NCBI GenBank assembly: GCA_024345305.1 | Contig: BRON01000002.1 | Location: forward strand, 2,108,001-2,172,000 | DNA length: 64,000 nt | Source of the DNA: Mrakia gelida | Lineage: Eukaryota; Basidiomycota; Tremellomycetes; Cystofilobasidiales; Mrakiaceae | Direction of reading: 5' to 3' | In this document: positions 40,243 to 50,721 of the stretch, in pieces | How the letters are laid out: every line of letters begins with the position of its first letter | Position numbering within the stretch: position 1 is the stretch's first letter | Made by a program: the position numbers and the translations under genes | The notes under the pieces: generated by a model | Told to the model about the DNA's origin: nothing | The model's database searches: none | What the model saw: the letters and a program-made list of their open reading frames with translations, nothing else

Positions 40243-42502
40243 ATGTGGATACGGACAATCTTCCTTCTCGCGCTTATCTCGGTCGTACTCGCCGCGAAGG
40301 ATTTCTACAAGGAACTCGGAGGTTCGTTCAGCCTCAGCTCGCTCTCTCCTCCCTTCCTTCCTTCGAAGCTGACCTACTCGTTCCTCCTCTGCTTTCGTCT
40401 CCATTTTTTCAGTCGACAACAAAGCCGACGACCCAACGATCAAGAAAGCTTACAAGAAGCTCGCTAGGAAGTACCACCCCGATAAGAACAAGGACGCTGA
40501 TGCGATCGAAAAGTTCGCCTCAGTCTCTCATGGTGAGCTCCGATTCTTGCTCCTCGATTCCCTACCCAACCTCCTCGTGGACTTGTCTTGGGCTAACCGT
40601 GGGCGCTCATTGGTCATCTTAAACAGCGTACGAAGTCTTGATGGACACGGAGGTTCGTAGCTCTTCTCCCAGCTCTTTCAATCCGACGAGCTCACCAAGC
40701 TCGCGCGCTCTCGTTTCTCCTTCCCTCCCTCCCTTCGTCGAGCTCACTCCCGCCTCCTTGGGTTCGCACAGAAACGCAAAATCTACGACCGATACGGAGA
40801 GGAAGGACTGAAGCAGCAACAGAACAACGGGAACGGGTTCCACGATCCTCGGGATGTGTTCTCGCAGTTCTTTGGAGGGAGAGGAGGTACGTCCTGCTCA
40901 CTCGTCGCGTTGCGCTCCGCCTGCTCTTCCTTCCTTTCTGTCGCACTCGTAGAGAACCCCTGGGTACTCGAAAGTCGAAGCTAATCTATTTCCTTTTATC
41001 TCTGCTTTGCTCGCTCAGGTCAAGAGGAACGACGAGGACCGTCGAAGCTCACCGAGATCGAGGTCGATTTGGGGGATTTCTATCGGGGACGAGATTTGGA
41101 GGTGAGCCTCTACCAGACCACCTTCTACGCTCTGATGAAGATGTAATACTGACTTTAAACTCACTCGCTTTCGTTTCGCAGTTCGAAATGGACAAGAACG
41201 TCCTCTGCGACCACTGTCGAGGAACCGGAGCTGCCTCCGACGGAGACGTCGTTCGCTGTGGAGGATGCAACGGTCAAGGAGTCAAGGTCCAGCGTGCTCA
41301 GGTCTTCCCTGGAATGTGAGTCATCCACCAAACTTAACTCACGAACCACCTCAGCCCTCTCGCTCGTCTCAAAGACTCGAAGCTCGTCTCGTCGAACGCG
41401 CGCCGCTGACCCTCCTTCTCACTCCCTCTCCCATCCCCATCACCTGCCTCACAGGTACACCAACATGCAAGTCACCTGCCCTGACTGTCAAGGCAAAGGA
41501 ACCGTCATCCGGAAACCCTGTCCTCACTGTCACTCAGCCAAGATCATCCCGTCAAGGATCACCTTGTCGCTGCATCTTCCCAAAGGAGCGCCGGAAGGGT
41601 TCGAGGTCGTGTTCGATGGGGATGCGGATGAGAGTCCTGATTGGGATGCTGGGGATGTGTGAGTTCGAGGTTCCTTGGCTTTGTTCGGAAGGGAGGGGAA
41701 AAGGAGGGAGGGTTGGCGAAGAGGACGCGACGACACTGCTCTTATTCGCGCGCTGACTTTCTTTCCCCGTTCTGGTTCGTTTTCGCAGTATCGTTCGAGT
41801 CCGATCCCGAGTCGCCGAGGGCGAGGGAGGATGGGGAAGGAAGGAAGGAGGGTTGGTTTGGAGGGAGACGTTGGGTGTTGAGGAGGTGAGTCTTCGTTTC
41901 ACTTTCGTTCTCGTTTCTCCTCGATTCTCCCTTCCCCTCGCTGGTTCTCTGACCCAGCTCGTTTTTTGTTAGGCTCTTCTCGGCTTCAATCGAAGCATCA
42001 TCCACATGGACGGCCACGAGGTCGATCTGTCGAGGAAGGGTGTCACTCAACCTGGTTCGTTTCGTTTCGTCGCTCTCTTTCTCGTCCAGTACTAGCTGAC
42101 TGACCCTCTCGTCTTTACCCTTCGTCGCACTTACAGGATATGTCCAAGTTCTCGAAGGAGAAGGTGTACGTTTCCCCTTTCCTTTCTCTCTCGACGCGTC
42201 TCGTCGAACTGTTCGCTGACGAACCTCCCTGCCCCTTTCCTCTCTTTTCCCCTACCAGATGCCGACCTACGGCGACTCTCCAACTGGAAACCTCTACGTT
42301 CACTACTCGGTCGTCTTCCCCAACGTTGTCCCTCCGAGTTTGCGAAGTGGTGAGTCGTTCGAGTTCTGGCTTTCTTCGCCTCACTCTCTTTGTTCGTTCG
42401 CGCCCACTGACGCAAAACTCTTCTCGCCTCGCTTTGACCCCTTCAGATCTCGAATCAGCGTTCCGGAAAACGAGAGGAGGGAAGAAGAGGGACGAGCTAT
42501 AG
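40243..42502 (+). CDS. ER-lumenal DnaJ (Hsp40) co-chaperone, Scj1/ERdj3-like, with RDEL end
   Basis: This J protein stimulates the ER Hsp70 (Kar2/BiP) in folding and ER-associated degradation. A signal peptide ([17 protein letters not shown]) leads to the J domain, [33 protein letters not shown], with an intact HPD motif, then [20 protein letters not shown] and a short G/F stretch. The zinc domain has four CX2C motifs: CDHC, CGGC, CPDC and CPHC. Two beta-barrel substrate domains follow ([53 protein letters not shown]). The protein ends KKRDEL, an HDEL/KDEL-type retrieval signal. About ten introns. The zinc domain and retention signal favour Scj1 over other ER J proteins. It is divergent from RBX1. 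Confidence 0.94.
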
Positions 42503-42969
42503 ATCTACCGATAGACGGGAGAAGAAATCTTGTTTCGACGCGTTCGTTGATTCTCGTTCGAAAGCGACCGCGAGGGGTACGGGACCGTCACCCAATCTTC
42601 AGAGCAAATCAACCCTCTCAGAGCCAAAAGACGCGTCGAGAAGCGCTCGTCCTTTTCCCCGCTTCGGCAAACGCGTCGCTCTTCTCCTTCCCCTCCTCCC
42701 CTCCCGTTTATTTGGGTACCCTCCTGGTACGCGGTTGACTTCCTCCCAATTCCAAGTTTGACTCCCAACCACGATGATCTCTCTCCCTTCCTTCCCTTCC
42801 TCAAGTTTTCCTCAACGCTGACCCCAATTGATCGTTTTGCAGAGGGTGACAATCGACGAGAAGGCCAAGCCCTCTCTCCCTTGTTTTCGTTCCTTCCTCC
42901 CTCGCTCCCTCTCCTTTCCCTTCAACCCACCACCCTCCCTTCCCTTCTTTCTTCCCGTTCCTTCCCACG
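42503..42969. promoter_or_regulatory. 3' flank of the DnaJ gene and upstream region of chitin deacetylase
   Basis: Three ACGCGT cores (near 42537, 42634 and 42670) lie in this short stretch, followed by a strongly pyrimidine-rich leader of about 120 bases before the ATG at 42970. No gene was seen. Confidence 0.4.
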
Positions 42970-45826
42970 ATGCTCGCTGCTACGACTCTCTCCCTCTCCA
43001 TCCTCATCTCTCTCCCCTCGCTCGTGCAGGCGTGTGTTGGACAAGCCTACAACCAGCACTACAACGGCAAACGTCAAGTCGCTTCTGATGCGATTCCTCT
43101 GGCTTCAATCTCCCCTTCCATGACCCTCCCACTCATCGCAGTTCAGACTCACGCCCCTGGGAGTCAACCCAGTCTGGCCGGAAGTCCCGTCCTGCCTACT
43201 TGTGAGTCTCTCACCGTCGCTAATGAAGGGTGGGAACGAACAAAGGAAGGCAAGGAGGAGGAGGGAGAGAGAGGGGCCCGTGAACTCAAGCTCCCTGCCC
43301 CCTCCTCGTTTTGCTCGTAAAAGCTGACTGTAAAACCTTCTCGCTGGCACTTCACTAGACACCGCCGTCGCTGGAGCTTACCCTACCCAGGATGTGACTC
43401 CTCCTACTGACTCTGAGGAGGTCAAGGTACGTCCCGAGCTCTTCGCTCCTTCCCTCCCTCCGCCGCGAGCTGAAACCCTCCCTTGCTTTCCTTCCTCTTT
43501 TTCGCTCCCTTCTAGGCTTGGGTCGCTGCTATCGACTGGACCAAGGTGAGCCTCATCCCTCTATCTGCCTTTCTCCGTGCTCAAAGACGGGATTATATCT
43601 TGATCGAGTCGGAGGAAGGGGGTGTGAATGAACGAAGGACACCGGGCCTCTTCGCTCCTCTCTCTCGTTAGCCTTCCACCGATTGATCGCTGACTCGTTT
43701 GCTCGTTCTTGTTGATGCTTTGGCGGATAGGTTCCCGACTACACTCCCAACAAGGGACCTAACCTTTGTGCTGACAACGCCGCTGCTCTCGCCGATAAGA
43801 GTCGATGCTGGTGGACGTGCGGACAGTGCAACGCGTGAGCTCTCTCTTCCTTCCTTCTCTTCGCCCTAGCTCCAGCCTTCCCTTCGAGCTTTCCCCGGCT
43901 CGATACTGCAAGAGCAAAGGCTGATTCTGAGCTATGTGGTTGTGCGGAACGAACAGCGAGACCGATATCGTCGTACGTCCCTTCTTCCCTTTCCTCCTCC
44001 TCGCACGACCTCGCCTCACCTCTTCTGACCTCCCTTCCTCGCTTCCTTGGTACGCAGACCTGCCCCGAAAAGAACACCTGGGGAACCTCCTTCGACGATG
44101 GTGAGTTTATTTCCCTGTACAAGCCTCGAACAGCGTGATGCAAAAGCGGAGTAGGAAGGGAGGGCGAGCAAGAAAAAGGCTTGGAAGTTGATCAACGGCG
44201 AACCCCCTCTTTCCTCTTCCTTCCTTCTCCCACCTTCCCTTCCTCTCTCTCTCAGGACCCTCGACGGCCACCCCCACCCTTTTGGCTTACCTCGAGGAGC
44301 ACAGCCTCAAGACTACCTTCTTCGTTATCGGTTCTCGAATCATCGGGTTCGTTTGAGAGCTTTCGACGCGACCTTCGTTCGAACTTTGAACGGCTCGCTC
44401 ACGCTCTGGCCTCCTCTTGGTTTTGTTCTCCCAACCTGCAGACAGCCTGATGTTCTGAGGGACGAGCACATGCGCGGACACGAGATCGCTGGACAGTGAG
44501 TTCATCCCTCGAGAGCTGGCAAGAAGGCAACGAGCGAGAAAAGCACGCGCTGACTTCTCGACCTCCCGTCCTCCGCCTGCTCACCTTCCAGCTCCTGGTC
44601 GCATCCTCAGCTCACCACTCTCACCAACGAGCAGATCGTAGCTGAGCTTGGATGGACTCGGAAACTCATCAAGGACGTTATCGGAGTTACCACCCTTACT
44701 TTCAGGCCTCCTCGTTCGTCTGCTTCATTCTCGTCCTCGTTTCAGCCCGCGAGCGAATGCTGATCGCCTCTTCTCTGCTTTGTCGACTTCTTCAGAGGGA
44801 GATATCGATAACCGAGTCCGAGCCATCGCTGCTCAGATGAACCTTACTCCCGTCATGGTGGGTTCTGTCTCCGTATCCGCGTCGTGGTCTGCTTCGTACG
44901 TCGTCGGTCGCTGATTCTCGTGTCTCGTTTCCGTCTTGCTTTTTATCAGTGGTCTGGAGTCACCGGAGCTCCCGATCTCCTCTTCGACTCGCAGGGTAAG
45001 TCCTACACCGGCTTCTTTCGTCGCTCGTCGTCGTTCGTTCGTGCTGACCCTCGTTTGATCTCGTCGCGTCTCCATCTCAGACTTCAACGCTCAAGCCGCC
45101 CTCCTCACTCCCGCTCAAGCTTTCGGAAACTGGTCTGCCTTCCTCGACACCAACCTTCCCAAGATGGAGACCGGAGTGAGTTGAATTAGTGCTCGGACTC
45201 TTCTCATCCTCGTGCTGACGCGCAACTCGTTCTTTCCCTTTCAGTTCGTCTCGCTCGAGCACGACCTGTACCCTCTTACCGTCGCTCTCGCCACCAACTA
45301 CTTCCTTCGTGAGTGCTCTTATCTCTTTTTTTTTCTCCCGCTGAGCCTCGCTGACCTACGGCACTTTCCCACGTCCTCCTCCACAGCCGACGGTTCGTTC
45401 AATCCTCTTCGACTCTCGCGTGTCCCTCCCTCTCCGTCCTGACTCGGTTCTCTTTCCCCCCTCTCTTCATCAGCTCTCGGACGAACCAACCCCTCTCTCA
45501 AGCTCACCAGCATCATTGAGTGCCAGGGAAAGACCATCTCCGACGCCTACCTCGAGACCAACAACGGAACTCTTCCTGGAGGAGGAGAGGTCACTGGAAC
45601 GACCGCCGGAGGATCGGGAGCTAGCTCGTCCGCTGCCGTTGGAGGATCTGGAAGCTCCGCTACCGCTTCTGTCTCGGGCTCTGCTACTCGATCAGCCTCC
45701 GCCTCTGCTACTGGAACCGCTGCCGCCAACACTGGAGGAGCTGGAACCAGGATCGCGGGAGGCAGCGGACTCGGCGCCGTCGTCGTTGGGCTCGTCGCTG
45801 GAGTCGTTGGAGTCCTTGCTCTTTAA
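42970..45826 (+). CDS. GPI-anchored chitin deacetylase (carbohydrate esterase 4)
   Basis: This enzyme removes acetyl groups from cell-wall chitin to give chitosan. A signal peptide (MLAATTLSLSILISLPSLVQA) is followed by a linker and a Cys-bearing pre-domain (SRCWWTCGQCNAETDIVTCP). The NodB domain shows motif 1 SFDDGPS (catalytic base and metal Asp), motif 2 HSWSHPQLTTL (metal His pair), motif 3 FRPPRGDID, motif 4 near NLTPVMWS, and motif 5 near FVSLEHDL. The tail is Ser/Thr/Gly/Ala-rich and ends hydrophobic, AVVVGLVAGVVGVLAL, stop at 45826, a GPI signal. More than twelve introns include a 16-nt exon (43957-43972) and a candidate 6-nt exon (45387-45392). Basidiomycete Cda proteins with this layout act at the plasma membrane/wall. 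Confidence 0.95.
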
Positions 45827-46564
45827 GAGGACTGCTCGTTGAGGCTGTGCAGAAGGGTTGATGTGGGATGACTCGGAGCGTCGAGAAGGGCGTTCGCGAG
45901 GGAGAAGCGAGCGAGGAGGTCTTTTCGCGTCGTCATTTCGTTTCGTTTTCGTTCGTTCTTTCTCTCTCCTTCATCTTCTTTCTCGAACTCTACCTACACC
46001 TCTACAGACTTTAGTACATACCTTCAAAACCCTTCCCCTCCCTTTTCGTTTCCCTTGACGGGTTGGACTCTTTCTTCCTCTTGTCTCTCCTTTCCTTGCG
46101 TCTCGTTTCTTGGACCTCATCTAGCACGGACGCTTTCCCTCCCTAACCTCTCGATAGCATAACACCCCCACCCCCTCCCTCTTTTGGCTCTCATACACAC
46201 CCTCGCTCTTTACACCCTTTTCTTGGTTGATATTGCGAGGAAAGGTGGGAGAAAGACGCGTCGTGTCGCCCTCAACTTTCTCGAGCGAAACCAAACAACT
46301 TTCGGATCTCCTTTCGTCACCCTTTGCGGCTGACGCGCTGACAACCCCAAACAGGTCAAGCGAAAACTTGAACGTGCTTCTCAGCCCTCGAATCCCCTGC
46401 CCTCTCTTCGGGTAGACTCGCTCGTTTCAGCCGGGAGACGGACTTCTGTTTGAACCAAGCGCAAGTCGAAAAGAGCTCGCTTTTCTTTTCCTTCCTTCCT
46501 GTCGTCCAACCACCAGCACGCCTTTTTCAACCTAACTCAACTCACCCAACTCACCTAGCTCGCT
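45827..46564. promoter_or_regulatory. Chitin deacetylase 3' flank and upstream region of the SET-like gene
   Basis: About 740 bases, T/C-rich in the middle (45940-46210), with a GACGCGTC site near 46256. No gene was seen. The right end should be the promoter of the small SET-like gene. Confidence 0.35.
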
Positions 46565-47453
46565 ATGTCTCCCCTCTCACCAAACGGAACCGGTTCGAAC
46601 ATCGTCGTGAACCACCTCACCTCCCACCCTGACCTCCTCGAAGTCCATCAGATCGTTGGCACGGATCAATCCCACGTTGAAGTGCTCAAGAGCTTCAAGA
46701 AGGGGGACAAGCTCGCTCCTCTCGAGGGTCTCTCTACGTTCGTTCTCTCCTTTTGCTTGCTAGGAGAAGCGTTGGGGCAAGAGGAGGGGGGAAGGTGATG
46801 GAAGCAGAGCTCAGAGCTCGGACGTTCCAGTTCGTCATCTCCAAATGTTGACCTCGTTCCTTCCCCTTCCTTTATCTTCCTTCGTCCCTCTTCCCTTCGT
46901 TTCCAGCGGTGCTACCAAAGCCTACTCTTCTGTTCAGGTGAGCTCTTCCTCCTTAACCCCCTCTCTCCTCCCTCCTTCTCAGGCTGACCCTCTTCGTTAC
47001 TGCTCGGCCAGATCGGACCCGACTCGCACATCGAGCTCAACTCCTCCTTCCTGTTCGTCAACCACTCGTGCGACCCCAACGTCGCTTTCAAGATCTCCTC
47101 GTGCTGGCCTGCGTCCGAATGGAGGGTCGAGGCTCTGAAGGATCTCGCTGTCGGGGACACCTTGACGTTCTTCTACCCTTCGACGGAGTGGGAGATGGAG
47201 AGGGGATTTGAGTGTCGGTGTAACGAGAAGGTCAGTTCCTCACTCCTTCCATCAGCTCGAGCTCAACCACTTATCCTCTTTCCTCTCGCTCGGCTCAACT
47301 GACTCTTACTTCACTACGCTGTTGCTCGCTCAGACCTGCCTCAAATCCATCAAGGGAGCCAAGTTCATCGACCGAGCGACGCTCAAGCAGCAGGGATACG
47401 TCTCGCCTCATATCTGGAAGCTCAAGGAGGAGCAGGAGGCTGCTTCCAAGTAG
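46565..47453 (+). CDS. Small SET/post-SET domain-like protein, 180 aa
   Basis: Four exons (46565-46737, 46907-46937, 47012-47230, 47334-47453) sum to 543 nt, 180 aa. The C-terminal SET half is clear: FLFVNHSCDPNVAF (the NHSCxPN knot that binds the methyl donor), then WRVEALKDLAVGDTLTFFYPSTEWEM (where classical enzymes have the YD/E motif), then a post-SET zinc site FECRCNEKTCL (CXCX4C) and IKGAKFIDRATL. The N-terminal SET half (GxG motif) is not recognisable. Instead there is a short start with HPDLLEVHQIVGTDQSHVEVLKSFKKGDKLAPL. Such proteins of about 150-180 aa are common in fungi and uncharacterised as far as I know. Methyltransferase activity cannot be assumed. Confidence 0.85.
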
Positions 47454-47955
47454 TCTCGACTCGTCGATTTAGAGATGGAACAAAAGAGGGATTTTGGGAG
47501 ATGGTGAGATGGAAAAGGGACAGGATATTTGCTTTCGTCGTTCGTCGTCGTTTTTTGCTTCTTTGCTTTCTTTCTCCCCTCGCTAGCTCTTCGTTAAACA
47601 ATCTTGCTTCGCGCTATGATTCGTATGTTGTACTTTGGAGATCTGGCTGGTGGTTTGAAGAAGGGGGTGTGAGCTTGGAGAGACGAGACGAGAGGGGGAA
47701 CGACGACGCGTCGCGTTCGTTTCGCTCTTTCTCTCTCCTTCCCTTCCTCCCATCAGCAAAGCGTCCAAAGAGCGTCAAGATACAGCGTGAAAAGACGTAA
47801 CGAGTAGAGGATACTAGCAAAGCAAACCAATGTCCGATTAAATGCGATCCTAGAGAAGAAGAAAAGAAAGCGAAAGAACGAAAAGAGAAACGAACGTCCA
47901 AAGATCACTACAGTAAGGGGATGATCAGGTCTCCGAAACCAGGCAAACCACTAGC
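47454..47955. other. 3' flanks of convergent genes
   Basis: The interval lies between the SET-like gene stop and the end of the leftward membrane-protein gene. It is AT-richer than the exons. It contains GACGCGTCG near 47707. No gene was seen. Confidence 0.35.
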
Positions 47956-50342
47956 CTACTCAATCGTCACTCTCTTCCCTCCCAGTCCACTCATCTCAGC
48001 AGCGTCTCCTGCCTCCTCGTCGAAGTACTGGCCTCGAGGCGTCGAAGCTTTGACGTTGGCTGCTGCTCGACTCTCCTTCAGGCCTGATCCGAACTGGCGA
48101 ACGGCGACGAAGATGCCGAAGCCGACGGTGACGAGAGTTAGGACGGCGTTGACGACGGCGAGGACGATTCGCTGCAGTATCACGGGGAGGGAAGAGGAGG
48201 TCGAAGGTCAGTTTGATCGCGTCCTCGCCGTTCGAAGGAAAGGAGAGAGGCTCACAAGGATGATCGTAGTTTGCGTGTACCAGTCCCACTTCTTTCTCGG
48301 GGCATAGACCTGCGTAAAGGTGAGGGGGATGAGGACGGAGGTGCCGGCGAGGATCCACGCTCTGCGAAGTAGAGAAAGACGACGAGAGGTCAGCAACCGA
48401 ACGATAGAGCGATGGGAAGAGCCGAGGTACTTACAACGTGAGGTACATGAGGCTGGAGAGGAAAATAGAGGTGAGTAAGCTTGAGTCGGACGCAGGAAGA
48501 GCGAGACGACGCGTCGAAGACTCACATTCGATGCTCTTTCATCAGCGCCCAGATCGCCAGCAGAGGAGTGAAGAGGAGGATGTACTGGATGACCATCGCG
48601 AAGATACTGTAGTCGAGCGAGAATTCAGATCGACGAAAGTCAGCGAGGGGAGAGAGGTCGAAAGGGAAAGAGCGACGCGACTCACATCAGAGATCGAGTT
48701 GTGTCGGACAGAGGTCGCTCCGTATCCTTGAGAGTTTGGACAGCGAAGATCGTGGAGTATATCTGTGATTTGAACAAAGATCGAAAGCGACGACCGAGAG
48801 TCAGCGAGTTGATCGAACAAACGAGATCTAGTTTGTCGACTCGAAGATGCGAAGCGATGTCGAAGACGAGTGAACGTGAGCAAACACTCACCGCGTAGAT
48901 AGCAGTAAAGAAGAAATCGACCTTGAACAGAGTGCTCAACCTCATATCCCAGTCGTTCATCCGTTTCAGCCCGAGATCGCCTCCCAACTTCCTGAACGCG
49001 TCCCAGCCGAACTCTCGAGCGAGCTTGTATGAGAACCAAACGAAGCTGACTTGGGCTAGACCGATGACGATTGGAGCAGCCGTGAGAAGACCGATGTGCG
49101 AGTTGTAGGAGCTGAGAGCGAGTCGACAAGCTGTAGAAGGAAACGAAGTCAGCGCGTGTTCGTGCGACGCGCACCGTTCGCCGGAAAGAAGAACGAGGAA
49201 CGTACGGCTTCCTATGACTGCGTTCCAACCTGCTTCTCCAGCACATGGACTTGGGTCGCCGTTGCTGTACTCGTCGTTGAAGAAGGCATCGAAGGCGTTG
49301 ATTCTTTGAGGGGCGAGGACGGAGAGAGAGGGGGTGAGAGAGACGAGGGAAACAGGGTCAGCCGCGACGAAAGCATCGAGCGTTGCGTTCGGAGGACATA
49401 CCGTTGGAAGATGGAGTAGAAGAGGATTGGTATGCTGGTAGTCGCGAGATAAAGAAGTGGTGGGCAGTCAGAGATCTCGTCGAGCGAAGAAGAGCGACGA
49501 CGCGTCGAGTCGACTCACTTGAAGGCTGAGACTGCGACGACCTGGACGATGTTACCAGAGCGCAGAGCATCCAAGGCGAGGAAGACCATGCTACTGAGAA
49601 CGGCGTACTGCACTCGAGTGAAGTTGTCGAGGTGACCTGTCGGAACGAGAGGGAAGAAAGGCTCAGCTCGAAGTCGCCGGTGCATGAATCGAAAGCAGAG
49701 GAGCAGAAGCGACTCACGTCTCCACCAAGAGTCCTGGACTAGTATCGAGATGAAGGTGATCACGATGATGAACTCTATCAAGACTGTTGGAGGAGCGAGC
49801 GAAAAAACTGGTCAGCAAAGCCCAAAGCTCGTGGACGAACGAACGAGTCGACTCGACGGAAGTTTCGTGGACCGCTTTGAGACATCGACCTTTATAGCAC
49901 GAGGGCCAGAGATTACAGGCTCCGTACTTGGTGAGAGACTAGTGGTCTCCTCTTCGCAAGAAGGGAGAAAAATGAAGGGCGAGAGGGGGAGAGAAGAGAG
50001 GGAAGGAAGCAATGAGCTGAGCTCGAGCTCAACATCGCCTCCTCCGTCAGCTCGCTCCGTCCCTTCCTTCCTCGCTTCTTCTCCTTCCAACCAGATATGC
50101 AGCCGCGCTCAGAGCTTCCGAAGAAGAAACAAGCAACTTCGAAAGGACTCACCCGTTCCCAAGAACAATCGCTGCGACCACGAAGCCAGCAGTCCTCCTC
50201 CTCCTCCCTTCGCACTCGAGTTCCTGTTGAGGGAAAGCCTGTTGCTCAATCGCTTCGACATCTGATCTTGACTGCTGTTGGGAGCTGGAAAGGAGATGGA
50301 GCGATACAAGGATTGGGAAGACTTGACGAAGTCGAAGGTCAT
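47956..50342 (-). CDS. Polytopic membrane protein (about 8 TM), unrecognised
   Basis: Not recognised. The ATG at 50342 opens MTFDFVKSSQSLYRSISFPAP, a polar, Ser/Arg-rich cytosolic start (SNRLSLNRNSSAKGGGGG). Hydrophobic segments then follow across about ten exons: LIEFIIVITFISILVQ, YAVLSSMVFLALDAL, IVQVVAVSAFKYTNPLLFYSI, GLLTAAPIVIGLAQVSFVWFSY, VDFFFTAIYAIYSTIFA, SIFAMVIQYILLFTPLLAIWALM, AWILAGTSVLIPLTFTQVYA and ILRIVLAVVNAVLTLVTVGFGIFVAV. The C-terminus is polar with a PRGQYFDEEAGDAAEMSG stretch and ends GGKRVTIE, stop at 47956. An extracellular or lumenal loop, FFNDEYSNGDPSPCAGEAGW, lies between helices 3 and 4. The repeated small-residue helices suggest a fungal-specific sensor or transporter-like protein, but no function is assigned. 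Confidence 0.75.
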
Positions 50343-50721
50343 AGTCGGAAGAGAAGAAGGGGAGGGGGAAGGTACGAACGAAGTCGAGGTTGAAGAGGAG
50401 AAAACCAAGGGGAGCGTGGCGCTCAGTTTCGGCCAGCCCGCATCGCTCTCTCCTTCGCCCTGGAATTGTAGCCGGGAAGGCCGAGGGTAAATTTGAACAG
50501 CTTTTTTTCGATGCTCGGGATGAAGATCTTCAGAAAGGAAGGCAAAACGAGGCTGAGAAGAAAGGGCAGGAACAGAAGAGAGGAGGTGAGGAACTGTTTC
50601 GATCAGGGGGTGAGTCGTGTTTTGATTGCTTGTTTTTCTCTCCTAGTTCCAGATAAGTTTCATCAGGGAGTCTAGAAGAACCGATGCAGTAGAAATACAG
50701 ATGCTGAAAACGAGAGGAAGT
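50343..50721. other. Upstream region of the membrane protein; 3' flank of the ferric reductase
   Basis: 379 bases between two minus-strand genes. It should contain the promoter of the membrane-protein gene and the 3' UTR of the ferric reductase. No gene was seen. Confidence 0.35.
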
